From positions 1 to 10,427 of the forward strand of contig JAYTCQ010000398.1 in assembly GCA_043736395.1 (NCBI GenBank): a DNA stretch of 10,427 bases, written 5' to 3'. Below, one piece after another: positions 1 to 7,437 of the stretch. Numbering within the stretch: the first letter of the stretch is position 1; each line of letters opens with the position of its first letter. The stretch is from JAFDVL01 sp043736395. Lineage in GTDB: Bacteria > Acidobacteriota > Blastocatellia > RBC074. Below the pieces are notes generated by a model. It searched no databases, had not been told where the DNA came from, and saw nothing but the letters and a program-made list of their open reading frames with translations. Both the position numbers and the translations under genes were made by a program.

Positions 1-1262
1 GGAACTGCTCTTGGTGCAATCGGAGCCGGACCGCCAAATTCATTAATTAGATTTTTCAAAAATTCATCCTGAACGCCGCGCAGATGAATCACATTTCGAC
101 CTTCCGCCATGTCGTAAATCACAAACAGCACAGGCCCCTTGTCTTTGGTGTACGCGATGCCTGCGAGGTTCGCTGCGCCGTTATCGGTTTCGTGCAAAGT
201 TCCAGTTTTGGCAATCACGCTGCCGGCAAAACCTGCTTCGGTGAAGCGTCCGCCGACCGTGCTCGGATCAACTCCCGCAATCGGCATCAGGTCTTCCGGC
301 TTATAATTATTTGCCTTCAACCATTCCACGATTCCCCGCAACATTTTGGCTGTGCCTTGTGCCGTTAAGCGGTTCGCTTCTAAGCCGGATGTCCGCGTGA
401 TGAAAACTTCTTCTTCTTTTAATCCGATGCGGTCAATCAAAAATGTTCGGGTAGCGGATGCGCCTCCGACGGCATTGCCGACGGCTTCGGCGACTGCATT
501 AATGCTATGGGCATTCTGTTCCTGCAAAATTCGCAGCAGGGAATCCGATTCAATATCGAAAAGCTTCGTTCCCATTTGATCGCCGGGAAGCGTGCTTTCG
601 AATTTGGTTTCGCCTTGAATACTAAGACCCAGATTTCTGCGCAAAACTCCTGCGGAAATGTCGGTTTGAGAATTTTCGTTGCAACTGAAATTTCCAATCA
701 CGACGAAATTTCCTTTAATTTTTTTGATCCCGAGTTTTCTCAGGGTCTGACCTGCATTGTTAGCATCGGCAATCGAAAAAGTTGGATCGCCGCCACTGAT
801 GACGACCATATCGCCGATTAGCTCTCCGGTTTTCTGGTTGACGACGCCATTGGCAATAAATTCAGTGCGAAAACGATAATCTGCGCCAAGTTTGTCGAGC
901 GCCGTGATCGAGGTTACCAGCTTCATAATTGAGGCCGGATTGAACAAACAATCTTCGTTAAATGCCACCAGCGGTTCGCGCTCATTCAGCGATTCGATGT
1001 ACACTCCGTGCATCCCGAGGTCTCGGCCTTCGGCAAGCAGGCGTTGTTTGAAAGCAATCACAGAACTTAATTCCTGCTCCGGGCGTTCAACAGGTTTCAG
1101 GAATTTAACTTTTGCCCAAAGCTCTGTAATGGCAGCTGTTTTCTCGAACGTGCCATGACCTTCGACACTTAAAACTGTCGGCCACAATAATGGCACAGTA
1201 CATATGCCTATGGTTCCAATAGATAAAAGCAGTCTTCGATGACTAAATTTTGATCGTCGCAT
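1..1262 (-). CDS. dacB: D-alanyl-D-alanine carboxypeptidase/endopeptidase, PBP4 (peptidase S13) family, 3' end outside window
   Basis: One frame is open from ATG at 1262 to the left edge (420 codons), so the C-terminus is missing. An in-frame TGA lies 6 bases upstream, making this the most upstream ATG; I see no good Shine-Dalgarno. Residues 1-35 have an Arg-rich start and a hydrophobic stretch, suggesting an exported or membrane-anchored protein. All three penicillin-binding signatures are present: SxxK as S111-I-M-K114, SxN as S253-I-N255, and KTG at 352-354. The block GDMVVISGGDPTFS near 150-163 is typical of PBP4. The family trims or cleaves peptidoglycan cross-links in the periplasm. The SxxK-to-SxN distance is about 142 residues, much shorter than I recall for E. 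coli PBP4 (about 244), so the inserted domains appear reduced. It is divergent from the M14 peptidase gene. The family call is firm; the exact dacB role is inferred. Confidence 0.93.
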   Translation of the reverse strand, partial: MRRSKFSHRRLLLSIGTIGICTVPLLWPTVLSVEGHGTFEKTAAITELWAKVKFLKPVERPEQELSSVIAFKQRLLAEGRDLGMHGVYIESLNEREPLVAFNEDCLFNPASIMKLVTSITALDKLGADYRFRTEFIANGVVNQKTGELIGDMVVISGGDPTFSIADANNAGQTLRKLGIKKIKGNFVVIGNFSCNENSQTDISAGVLRRNLGLSIQGETKFESTLPGDQMGTKLFDIESDSLLRILQEQNAHSINAVAEAVGNAVGGASATRTFLIDRIGLKEEEVFITRTSGLEANRLTAQGTAKMLRGIVEWLKANNYKPEDLMPIAGVDPSTVGGRFTEAGFAGSVIAKTGTLHETDNGAANLAGIAYTKDKGPVLFVIYDMAEGRNVIHLRGVQDEFLKNLINEFGGPAPIAPRAV

Positions 1263-1479
1263 GAGAACTCATTTGGTTGGGGGGACTATGTTGGCAGGTG
1301 AAGTCTGCACAAGTCTGTTCCGGTATTTCAATGGACTTGGGGGCAGAAGTGACTAACGGATAATTTCGTGGCTAAATTGTTGCCGGGGTGCAGGGCGACA
1401 ACAGCAAACAAAGTTTAACTATTTTAAACTTCTAAATCAAGACTCTTTTCGTATTTCATTGATTCTTAACAGGATGCGT
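1263..1479. other. Divergent intergenic region between PBP4 and M14 peptidase genes
   Basis: This 217-bp gap should hold the promoters of both divergent genes. I see no convincing ORF. It contains a G-run near 1278-1283, a weak TTGTTG...CAACA foldback around 1376-1403, and an 8-bp perfect inverted repeat at 1411-1431. No promoter hexamers stand out well enough to call. Confidence 0.5.
1411..1431. promoter_or_regulatory. Inverted repeat, candidate operator
   Basis: AAGTTTAA, 5 nt, TTAAACTT form a perfect 8-bp inverted repeat about 50 bp before the start of the M14 peptidase gene and about 150 bp from the PBP4 start. It could be an operator. An AT-rich repeat of this size can also arise by chance. 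Confidence 0.25.
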
Positions 1480-4011
1480 ATGGTTTCTCTAATGTTTAAA
1501 CGAATCTCTTTTGTTTCATTTTGCTTGATTGTGTTGAACTTAACGGTTTTTTCGCAAGCCGGAAGGGTGCTTCCGACCACTGCAAATACGGTCGTACCGG
1601 CTCCGGAAAATGATTTGGGGTTCAAGATCGGGACTGATCAGAAACTGGCTCGCTGGGAAAAATTCGTCGCTTATTTTGAACATCTTGACGCCGCGAGCGA
1701 TCGTCTGATAGTGAATACTCTGGGCAACACAACGCTTGGCAAACCTTTTATTGTCGCGACAATCAGCGCACCCGAAAATCTGAAGCGGTTGGACGAGCTA
1801 AAATCCATCCAGCAACGTTTAGCCGATCCGCGACTCATTAATCAGGATGCCAAAATTGCGCAGGATTTTATCAAGCGCGGCAAAACGATTATCGCCATCA
1901 CCTGTTCAATTCATTCAACCGAAGTGGCGGGAACTTTTACCGCGACAGAACTGGCGTATCGTCTGGCCTCAAGCAATACTCCAGAAATCCGGCAGATTTT
2001 AGAAAATACGGTGATTTTGTTAGTTCCTTCACTGAACCCGGACGGCACAGATATTATTGCTGACTGGTATCAAAAAACACTGAACACCCCCGCCGAAGGA
2101 ACTTCGCCACCGGAGCTTTATCATCACTACACCGGACACGATAACAACCGTGATTGGTACGCTTTTACGCAGGTCGAAACGCAGCTCACCGTAGATAAAA
2201 TTCTTAACACCTGGCATCCGAACATCATTCACGACATCCATCAGCAGGGAGCTACCGGATCGCGATTATTTTTGCCGCCATACACTGAACCGTGGGAGCC
2301 AAATATTGACCCCGCGATCATTGCGGGAGTGAACGCGTTGGGATCATCCATTGCCTGGGAATTGACCGCACAAGGCAAAGAGGGAATCACGATCAACAGC
2401 ACGTATGACGCATGGTCGCCCTCGCGGGCGTACGCGCATTATCACGGGGCTTTGAGAATTTTGTCCGAAACCGCCAGTGCGAGACTGGCGACGCCGGTGA
2501 ATGTACCGTTTGAAAAACTGACGCGCGGGATTGGCTACGATGCCAAAATTTCAACGTGGAATTTTATTCAGCCGTGGAAAGGCGGGCGCTGGGGTATCGG
2601 CAATATTGTAGATTATCAAACCACTGCGGCAATGGCTTTGCTCGGACACGCCTCACGTTTTCGTGAACGTTATTTGCAGAGTTTTTACGACATCAACAAT
2701 CGTGCTGTTTCGCCGCACGAAGATGTCTACGCTTTCGTGTTACCTGAACCGGAAATGCCAAAAAATTTAAGTGACGCGGCAGATCGTTTGACGAATCCGG
2801 CGAAGAGCGACAATACCGATAAAACCGAGAAGGAACACGCGCAGGAAGATTCTTCGATGAAGAAAATTACGAACACTCCGGCGACGACAGAAGAGGTAAA
2901 TTATTATTACAAAATCGAAGGCCTGGATCGTGTGCTGGGCATTCTCAAACGCAGCGGAATTGAAGTCATGAATGCCACTGCGGAATTCACTGCCGGAGGC
3001 AAAACATATCCGCGCGGAACGCATTTGATCATGATGCAACAGCCCGCTTCGAGCTTTGCGAAAACAATGCTGGAGCGTCAGCAATATCCTGATTTACGCG
3101 AATATCCCGGCGGCCCTCCGAAGCGACCTTATGATGTGATTGCGCATACTTTGCCGTTGTTGATGAACATCGAAGCCGTCGCCGTCAAAGTGCCATTCAC
3201 TGTGAACGCCAAGCGCGAACCGATTTCATTAGTGCTGCAATCACGCGTTCGCGCACATTCGGGCGTGAAATTAGGTCTCTATCAAAATTACGCGCCATCC
3301 ATGGACGAAGGCTGGACGCGCTGGATGTTCGATCAATATAAATTCCCGTACACACGACTGAAACAAGAGGAAATCCGTACTGGATTTTTGAAAGCAAAAT
3401 TTGACGCCATTATCCTTCCCGACCAATCCGCGAAAGCGATTGCCGAAGGAATTCCCGTAAAATCTGCAACGAGCGAAGACGAAGAAACAAGTGGCGCATA
3501 TCCAACAGAATTCACTGGCGGACTCGGCGAATCAGGAATTAAAGCTCTGCGTACTTTTGTTGAAGAAGGCGGGACGTTGATTACTTTCAATAACGCATCA
3601 AATTTTGCGATTGAAAAATTCAATTTGCCTGTCCGCAATGTCGTCAAAGGAATCCCGCCCAAACAATTTTATTGCCCCGGTTCGATCCTTCGAACCGAGT
3701 TGGATTCCAGCAGCAATTTGACGTTCGGGATGGACAAAGAATCCATCGCCTGGTTTGAGCAAAGTCCCGCATTTGAAGTGCTGGATGAAAAATCTGTTCG
3801 TGTGATTGCGAAGTATCCGGCGAGTACAAATCCGATGATTAGCGGCTGGATTTTAGGTGAAGAATTAGTCCGGGGAAAAGCCGCGATGGTCGAAGTCAAA
3901 CTCGGCAAAGGACGCGTCATTTTATTTGGCTTCCGTCCTCAATATCGTGGACAGAGTCTGGCGACGTATCCTTTGATTTTTAATTCGATTTTGACGAGTA
4001 AGGCTGAATAA
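1480..4011 (+). CDS. Exported M14-family zinc carboxypeptidase, large two-part protein
   Basis: 843 residues from ATG 1480, chosen because AGGA at 1471-1474 lies 5 nt upstream; TTG 1459, ATG 1474 and ATG 1492 are alternatives. Residues 1-27 form a signal peptide ending FSQA. The M14 fold is shown by the zinc motif H145-S-T-E148, NPDG at 186-189, GHDNNRDW at 219-226 (like the family's Arg/Asn substrate-binding block), and NIIHDIHQQG with H251 and H254, one of which is the likely third zinc ligand. E330 in ILSET is a candidate catalytic Glu. A polar, acidic linker (about 430-475) leads to a C-terminal half. From about 590 this resembles the class I glutamine-amidotransferase-like domain seen in long M14 homologues, ending with GKGRVILFGF near 810. 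It probably cleaves peptides outside the cytoplasmic membrane; the substrate is unknown. It converges on the DinB gene. Confidence 0.9.
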   Translation: MVSLMFKRISFVSFCLIVLNLTVFSQAGRVLPTTANTVVPAPENDLGFKIGTDQKLARWEKFVAYFEHLDAASDRLIVNTLGNTTLGKPFIVATISAPENLKRLDELKSIQQRLADPRLINQDAKIAQDFIKRGKTIIAITCSIHSTEVAGTFTATELAYRLASSNTPEIRQILENTVILLVPSLNPDGTDIIADWYQKTLNTPAEGTSPPELYHHYTGHDNNRDWYAFTQVETQLTVDKILNTWHPNIIHDIHQQGATGSRLFLPPYTEPWEPNIDPAIIAGVNALGSSIAWELTAQGKEGITINSTYDAWSPSRAYAHYHGALRILSETASARLATPVNVPFEKLTRGIGYDAKISTWNFIQPWKGGRWGIGNIVDYQTTAAMALLGHASRFRERYLQSFYDINNRAVSPHEDVYAFVLPEPEMPKNLSDAADRLTNPAKSDNTDKTEKEHAQEDSSMKKITNTPATTEEVNYYYKIEGLDRVLGILKRSGIEVMNATAEFTAGGKTYPRGTHLIMMQQPASSFAKTMLERQQYPDLREYPGGPPKRPYDVIAHTLPLLMNIEAVAVKVPFTVNAKREPISLVLQSRVRAHSGVKLGLYQNYAPSMDEGWTRWMFDQYKFPYTRLKQEEIRTGFLKAKFDAIILPDQSAKAIAEGIPVKSATSEDEETSGAYPTEFTGGLGESGIKALRTFVEEGGTLITFNNASNFAIEKFNLPVRNVVKGIPPKQFYCPGSILRTELDSSSNLTFGMDKESIAWFEQSPAFEVLDEKSVRVIAKYPASTNPMISGWILGEELVRGKAAMVEVKLGKGRVILFGFRPQYRGQSLATYPLIFNSILTSKAE

Positions 4012-4022
4012 TAAATTTTATT

Positions 4023-4109
4023 AATAGACCACAGATGAAGCGGATCAAACGGATTTTCGCGGGTCTGATCCGTGTAAACCCGTAAAATCCGTATTATCTG
4101 TGGTCTATT
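4023..4109. repeat. 87-bp palindromic intergenic repeat (REP/MITE-like), possible bidirectional terminator
   Basis: The ends AATAGACCACAGAT (4023-4036) and ATCTGTGGTCTATT (4096-4109) are perfect 14-bp inverted arms. Pairing continues imperfectly inwards with CGGAT/ATCCG and ACGG/CCGT blocks, so roughly three quarters of each half matches the other. It lies between convergent genes and could fold as a terminator for both. Its right arm contains the TAA stop (4094-4096) and encodes the last residues (IDHR) of the DinB gene. The style (CCACAGAT ends, repeated ATCCGT/ACGGAT words) resembles dispersed palindromes known in many environmental bacterial genomes; copy number cannot be seen from this window. 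Confidence 0.85.
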
Positions 4110-4642
4110 CCTATGTCTTTAAGCAATCCCGCCGTCACCCATCCAAAATGTTGTTTCGCGTGATCACCGTTGATGGCAAGGATGCCGCCGACAGTGCCAT
4201 CGCCCCACGGTGCGCCGGGGATTTTTTCTTCTAATTGTGCATCGCTTAATTCAGCCAATAACGACAATGTAGATGAACGAATTTGTTGTCCAAGAGCTAC
4301 GATTTCGTGGAAAGATTTTTCGACATGTTTGCTCACCCAATCGTCATTCATCGCGTGAACTTTCGCCATAATTTCTTCGCGTGAAGGAGCTGTGCCATCA
4401 GGATTTTTCATAATGCTGATCGGATTCGGATCGCCTGCGATATATTTTTTGATGATGGTATTGAAGACAGCTTCGATGCCTGCCAAATGCGCCAGATGAT
4501 CTTTCGCGCTCCACGAAAATTCAGGATTGTGACGACTAACAGTGATGCCTCGCGTCAGGTCTTCGGCGGAATAAGCAGCCCAAGTTTCCAGCGTCCACGC
4601 GCGGTCTTTGTTGAGTTTGATTTCGATTTCAGTTCGATTCAT
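4094..4642 (-). CDS. DinB-family (four-helix bundle) protein
   Basis: 182 residues. The pattern WSAKDHLAHLAGIEAVF with H49 and H52, plus NGDHAKQHFGW with H161 and H165, is that of DinB/ClbS-like four-helix bundles. These usually bind a divalent metal through three histidines, and some act as thiol-dependent transferases or hydrolases. The substrate is unknown. There is no signal peptide, so it is cytosolic. The ATG follows directly after the TAA of the upstream DUF1475-like gene (no gap), and the ribosome binding site AGGAAAGGAA lies inside that gene's last codons, so the two are probably translationally coupled. The C-terminal residues IDHR and the stop come from the palindromic repeat at 4023-4109, so the original C-terminus may have been replaced. 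A second DinB protein at 8479-9033 is only distantly similar. Confidence 0.85.
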   Translation of the reverse strand: MNRTEIEIKLNKDRAWTLETWAAYSAEDLTRGITVSRHNPEFSWSAKDHLAHLAGIEAVFNTIIKKYIAGDPNPISIMKNPDGTAPSREEIMAKVHAMNDDWVSKHVEKSFHEIVALGQQIRSSTLSLLAELSDAQLEEKIPGAPWGDGTVGGILAINGDHAKQHFGWVTAGLLKDIGIDHR

Positions 4643-4975
4643 TTAAGTTCCTTTCCTAAGCAATAAATCTTTCATTGTCGCACCCGCAGGCAAGCGAAAA
4701 AGTTGGATCAACATGTACCCCGCCATAGCAATATTTCCCAATGTCATAATCAGCACAAACCATAAAATTCGCGCCCACCATTTGGTTTCTTTGTAGCAAA
4801 CCCAGACGAAAAATGTGATGAATCCGCAATACGCATCCCACAGCGTAGCGATGACCCACGGCTCATTTAAAATATGTCCGGCATCAAAAAGATTTTCGTG
4901 CATTCCCGCTTTGATCGTGACGATTAACATCCCGATTAAGATGGCGATGAAGAGTAATTTTAGAAAGGTGAACAT
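4643..4975 (-). CDS. Small membrane protein, DUF1475-like
   Basis: 110 residues from ATG 4975; an in-frame GTG at 4987 would add four residues. Neither start has a convincing Shine-Dalgarno. Three hydrophobic segments lie at about 3-19, 44-60 and 68-91. The run WDAYCGFITFFVWVCYKE followed by ARILWF and GNIAMAGYMLIQLFRLP matches my memory of DUF1475 proteins; no function is established. Its stop codon directly abuts the DinB ATG, and its last codons carry the DinB ribosome binding site, so the two are co-expressed. Upstream there are 287 bp with two foldback repeats before the DUF1295 gene, so it may have its own promoter. Confidence 0.75.
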   Translation of the reverse strand: MFTFLKLLFIAILIGMLIVTIKAGMHENLFDAGHILNEPWVIATLWDAYCGFITFFVWVCYKETKWWARILWFVLIMTLGNIAMAGYMLIQLFRLPAGATMKDLLLRKGT

Positions 4976-5022
4976 ACTTGATAGCACTTATAGTAATTTT
5001 CCGTTGGATGCGACGCAGGAAT

Positions 5023-5129
5023 CATTATTCATTCGCCATTGTTCATTTCTAATTGTTTATCGGGAAAAAGCAGTTTTTATTCCTTAACAATTGACAATGA
5101 CCGCAATGCCCAATGGAGAATGCCTGATG
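5023..5129. repeat. Imperfect inverted repeat of ATTGACAATG type
   Basis: The left arm (5023-5057), read in reverse complement, gives AACAATTAGAAATGA then ACAATGGCGAATG. The right arm (5086-5129) reads AACAATTGACAATGA, about nine extra bases, then CAATGGAGAATG. The arms match at most positions outside that insertion. The repeated AATTGACAATG/CAATGGAGAATG words recall dispersed intergenic repeats of many bacterial genomes. The central loop is about 28 nt. Confidence 0.65.
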
Positions 5130-5173
5130 TCGGTTAGCGCACTCATCTGCAAACCGCTATAAGAAGAGAAATT

Positions 5174-5244
5174 ACGGAACAGACGGAAAAGATTTTTTAG
5201 TTGCCAGAATTTTCCGTTTGTTCTGTTATTTCCGTCTGTTCCGT
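5174..5244. repeat. Inverted repeat with tandem TTCCGTCTGTTCCGTTAT-type units
   Basis: ACGGAACAGACGGAAA (5174-5189) and TTTCCGTCTGTTCCGT (5229-5244) are perfect 16-bp inverted arms. Just inside the right arm is a degenerate direct copy, TTTTCCGTTTGTTCTGTTAT (5210-5229), so the right side holds two tandem units and the left side one inverted unit. The element lies 19 bp past the stop of the DUF1295 gene and could act as its terminator. Its word family differs from that of its neighbour at 5023-5129. Confidence 0.8.
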
Positions 5245-5262
5245 TATCTCGTTTTTCCGAAG

Positions 5263-6033
5263 TTAACTCTTTGGAAACCACGGCAAAAACGCATTTGTTC
5301 TTCGCATATATTCTTCATACTGCGGCTTTGTTTTCTTCAAGGTTTTTTCGAGCAATGCGACTCCTGAAATTTTCATTAACAACGTCGTCATCACAATCGG
5401 ACTAACTACCATCCACCATCCATTCGGTACGGACAATGCAATGCAAAAAATACCCCACCACAACAATGCATCACCAAAATAATTGGGATGCCGCGTATAT
5501 TTCCACAGCCCGCGATCCATCACTTTTCCTTTGTTATCAGGATCGGATTTGAAGGACGCCAGTTGCGAGTCTCCGACGGATTCAAAAAATATTCCAATGA
5601 ACCAGAGGACTGCGCCAATCACATCAAACATCGTAAATTGATTCGGCTCTGTTGCTGCCTGCGCTGCTTGAATCGGCAATGAAATCAGCCAGATCAGCAA
5701 TCCTTGAAAGACGAAGACGACGAACAAACTGATGAGAGGGAAATTTTTGCCGATGCGCGTACGCAACGATTGATAACGATAATCTTCGCCTTGACCGTGG
5801 TTACGCCAAAACAAATAAATCGAAAGCCGCAATCCCCAGATTGTCACCAGCGTCGTCATCAAAATTTTGCGCGGCTCAAATCCAGTGGTAGTGAAGTAAC
5901 AAATCCAGGCGACGACAACGAAGCCGAGTCCCCAGAAAATGTCTACGATGCTGGCGTTTTTTAAGGCTAAGCTTACGAGCCAAAGCAAAAAGACCAGTGC
6001 CATGAGAACGGAGAAAGTTAGTAGTAAGGGCAT
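5263..6033 (-). CDS. DUF1295 / steroid 5-alpha-reductase-like integral membrane protein
   Basis: 256 residues with several hydrophobic segments (about 3-25, 31-49, 57-76, 99-121, 136-152, 188-203, 206-220). The C-terminal signature GLWKYTRHPNYFGDALLWW (from 175), then LLEKTLKKTKPQYEEYMRRTN and PWFPK, is diagnostic of the DUF1295 branch of the steroid-5-alpha-reductase/ICMT-like superfamily. Relatives use NAD(P)H to reduce lipid double bonds or methylate at the membrane; the substrate here is unknown. The ATG at 6033 has no clear Shine-Dalgarno; Met11 is an alternative start. It is divergent from the S41 peptidase gene across 101 bp and is followed by the 5174-5244 foldback. Confidence 0.9.
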   Translation of the reverse strand: MPLLLTFSVLMALVFLLWLVSLALKNASIVDIFWGLGFVVVAWICYFTTTGFEPRKILMTTLVTIWGLRLSIYLFWRNHGQGEDYRYQSLRTRIGKNFPLISLFVVFVFQGLLIWLISLPIQAAQAATEPNQFTMFDVIGAVLWFIGIFFESVGDSQLASFKSDPDNKGKVMDRGLWKYTRHPNYFGDALLWWGIFCIALSVPNGWWMVVSPIVMTTLLMKISGVALLEKTLKKTKPQYEEYMRRTNAFLPWFPKS

Positions 6034-6123
6034 ATAGATTAATATTTGATTATTGAAAGATTCTTATTTATCTTGGAATCCCCTTTACTATTGCCGCTGA
6101 CGATTGATTCTGCAAGTTAGCTT

Positions 6124-6129
6124 AGGAGG
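6124..6129 (+). promoter_or_regulatory. Strong ribosome binding site of the S41 peptidase gene
   Basis: A full AGGAGG sits 5 nt before ATG 6135. It is one of the two full AGGAGG sites in the window and fixes the start. Confidence 0.9.
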
Positions 6130-6134
6130 CAACG

Positions 6135-7415
6135 ATGAAAAAACTCTGTTCGCGTTTCCTTTTTGTTGTGTGTTTGCTGCTGGTTTTTACGGTCAGTTAT
6201 GCCCAAGTCACAGCGAATCCTGAAGCATGGCGCGAGGATTTACGATACCTCGCTACCGAATTGCCAAACCGTCATGCGAATTTCTATAACGCTGTTTCAC
6301 CCGAAGAATTCGCGCAGGCAGTGGATGCATTGAATGCGACGATTCCATTCAAATCCGATGGAGAAATTCAAAGCGGTTTTCTCCGGCTGGCGGCAATGGC
6401 AAAAGATGCGCATACATCGGTGAGTTTTTCTACCAGTAACGCAGTTCCATTTTTTCGACGATTTCCGATTCGAGTCCGATGGTTCAAGGATGGCCTTTAT
6501 TTAATAACCGCGTCGTATCTTTCGGAAGCATCGGGGCGAGGCGGCAGATTTAATTATCAGCGATTGTTGGGCGCACGATTAGTTAAGGTTGGTGAAATGC
6601 CAATCGAACAAGTGATCCAACGCCTCAGTCAAAATATTTCTTATGAAAACGAATATTGGCTGCACGCGCAATTACCGAATTTTGTGATAACGCCAGAGAT
6701 TCTGATGGATGCTCGCATCATCGAAGATATGGCACGCATTTCACTGACTTTTGAGTTAACCAAAGGGCAACAAATCACGATTATGCCGCCGATTGTTTTT
6801 TGGAGCGAGAGCATTCCATGGCGAGAAGTTTCCATTAGAAAAGAACTGCCGCTTTATCGGCAAAACACCAACACGAATTACTGGTACAAATTCCTGGATG
6901 ATTCTCGCACCTTGTGGTTGCAGTACAATCGTTGCCGCGATATTCCTGAAAACCCGATGACGAATTTCGCAAATGAGATTTTTGCTGTTGCGGATGCCAA
7001 TAGCGCTTTGCGATTCGTGATTGATTTACGCAACAATGCGGGCGGAAATTCCGAGATCATTCGCCCGGTGATTAATAGTTTGGTGCAACGTCCGTGGCTG
7101 AATCAACGTGGTAAGGTGTATGTAATTATTGGGAATACTACGATTTCTTCGGGGTTATGGGGAGCAATCTATTTTCGCAATATGACGAATGCGATTTTGC
7201 TGGGCGAACCTACCGGCGGAAAGCCGAACAGCTATGGCGAAGTGCTAAGTTCGCTGCTGCCAAATTCAAAAATTTTATTTCAGTATTCGACGAAATTTCA
7301 GGCGATTACCTCAGGCGATCCGATTGCACTCTTTCCTGATGTGCCGATTGAAATCGCTGCCGCCGACTACAACAACAATGATGATCCGGTGTTGTCGTAT
7401 ATTTTGTCGCGTTAA
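6135..7415 (+). CDS. Exported S41-family (C-terminal processing type) peptidase
   Basis: 426 residues. Residues 1-23 are a classic signal peptide (KK, hydrophobic core, cleavage after SYA), so the protein is exported. DAHTSV (91-96) and LLGARLVKVGEMPIEQV (about 144-160, PDZ-like) precede the S41 catalytic core: FVIDLRNNAGGNSE (294-307), IIGNTTISSGLWGA (331-344, where S338 or S339 is the likely nucleophile) and LLGEPTGGKPNSYGE (355-369). Family members cleave peptides or protein tails; the target here is unknown. The general-base Lys of CtpA is not obvious after the serine, so it may belong to a divergent S41 branch or have lost activity. It converges on the DUF1801 gene with only 22 bp between the stops and no clear terminator hairpin. 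Confidence 0.85.
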   Translation: MKKLCSRFLFVVCLLLVFTVSYAQVTANPEAWREDLRYLATELPNRHANFYNAVSPEEFAQAVDALNATIPFKSDGEIQSGFLRLAAMAKDAHTSVSFSTSNAVPFFRRFPIRVRWFKDGLYLITASYLSEASGRGGRFNYQRLLGARLVKVGEMPIEQVIQRLSQNISYENEYWLHAQLPNFVITPEILMDARIIEDMARISLTFELTKGQQITIMPPIVFWSESIPWREVSIRKELPLYRQNTNTNYWYKFLDDSRTLWLQYNRCRDIPENPMTNFANEIFAVADANSALRFVIDLRNNAGGNSEIIRPVINSLVQRPWLNQRGKVYVIIGNTTISSGLWGAIYFRNMTNAILLGEPTGGKPNSYGEVLSSLLPNSKILFQYSTKFQAITSGDPIALFPDVPIEIAAADYNNNDDPVLSYILSR

Positions 7416-7437
7416 GGCGATTTTTACTTCAAAAATT

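Larger units (their letters stand above)
4988..5262. other. Intergenic region filled by two foldback repeats
   Basis: The 275-bp gap is largely made of two separate inverted repeats (5023-5129 and 5174-5244). A reading frame at 5084-5281 on the minus strand runs through both repeats and into the end of the DUF1295 gene. It looks like repeat-derived noise, not a gene. No promoter could be called with confidence. Confidence 0.6.

Noticed and set aside
84..1158. Several plus-strand reading frames of 77-104 codons and a minus-strand 86-codon frame at 437-697
   Set aside because: They lie in other frames of the continuous PBP4 gene, which has all its catalytic motifs.
1437..1625. Minus-strand 62-codon frame
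   Set aside because: It overlaps the start and signal peptide of the M14 gene on the other strand, with no supporting motif.
4023..5244. CRISPR array or insertion sequence
   Set aside because: The repeats are inverted foldbacks of different families, with no regularly spaced direct repeats and no transposase gene.
5084..5281. Minus-strand 65-codon frame
   Set aside because: It runs through the foldback repeats and into the DUF1295 gene, has no recognisable domain, and its sequence is explained by the repeats.
7416..7437. Terminator between the S41 and DUF1801 genes
   Set aside because: Only 22 bp with AT runs and no stable stem.
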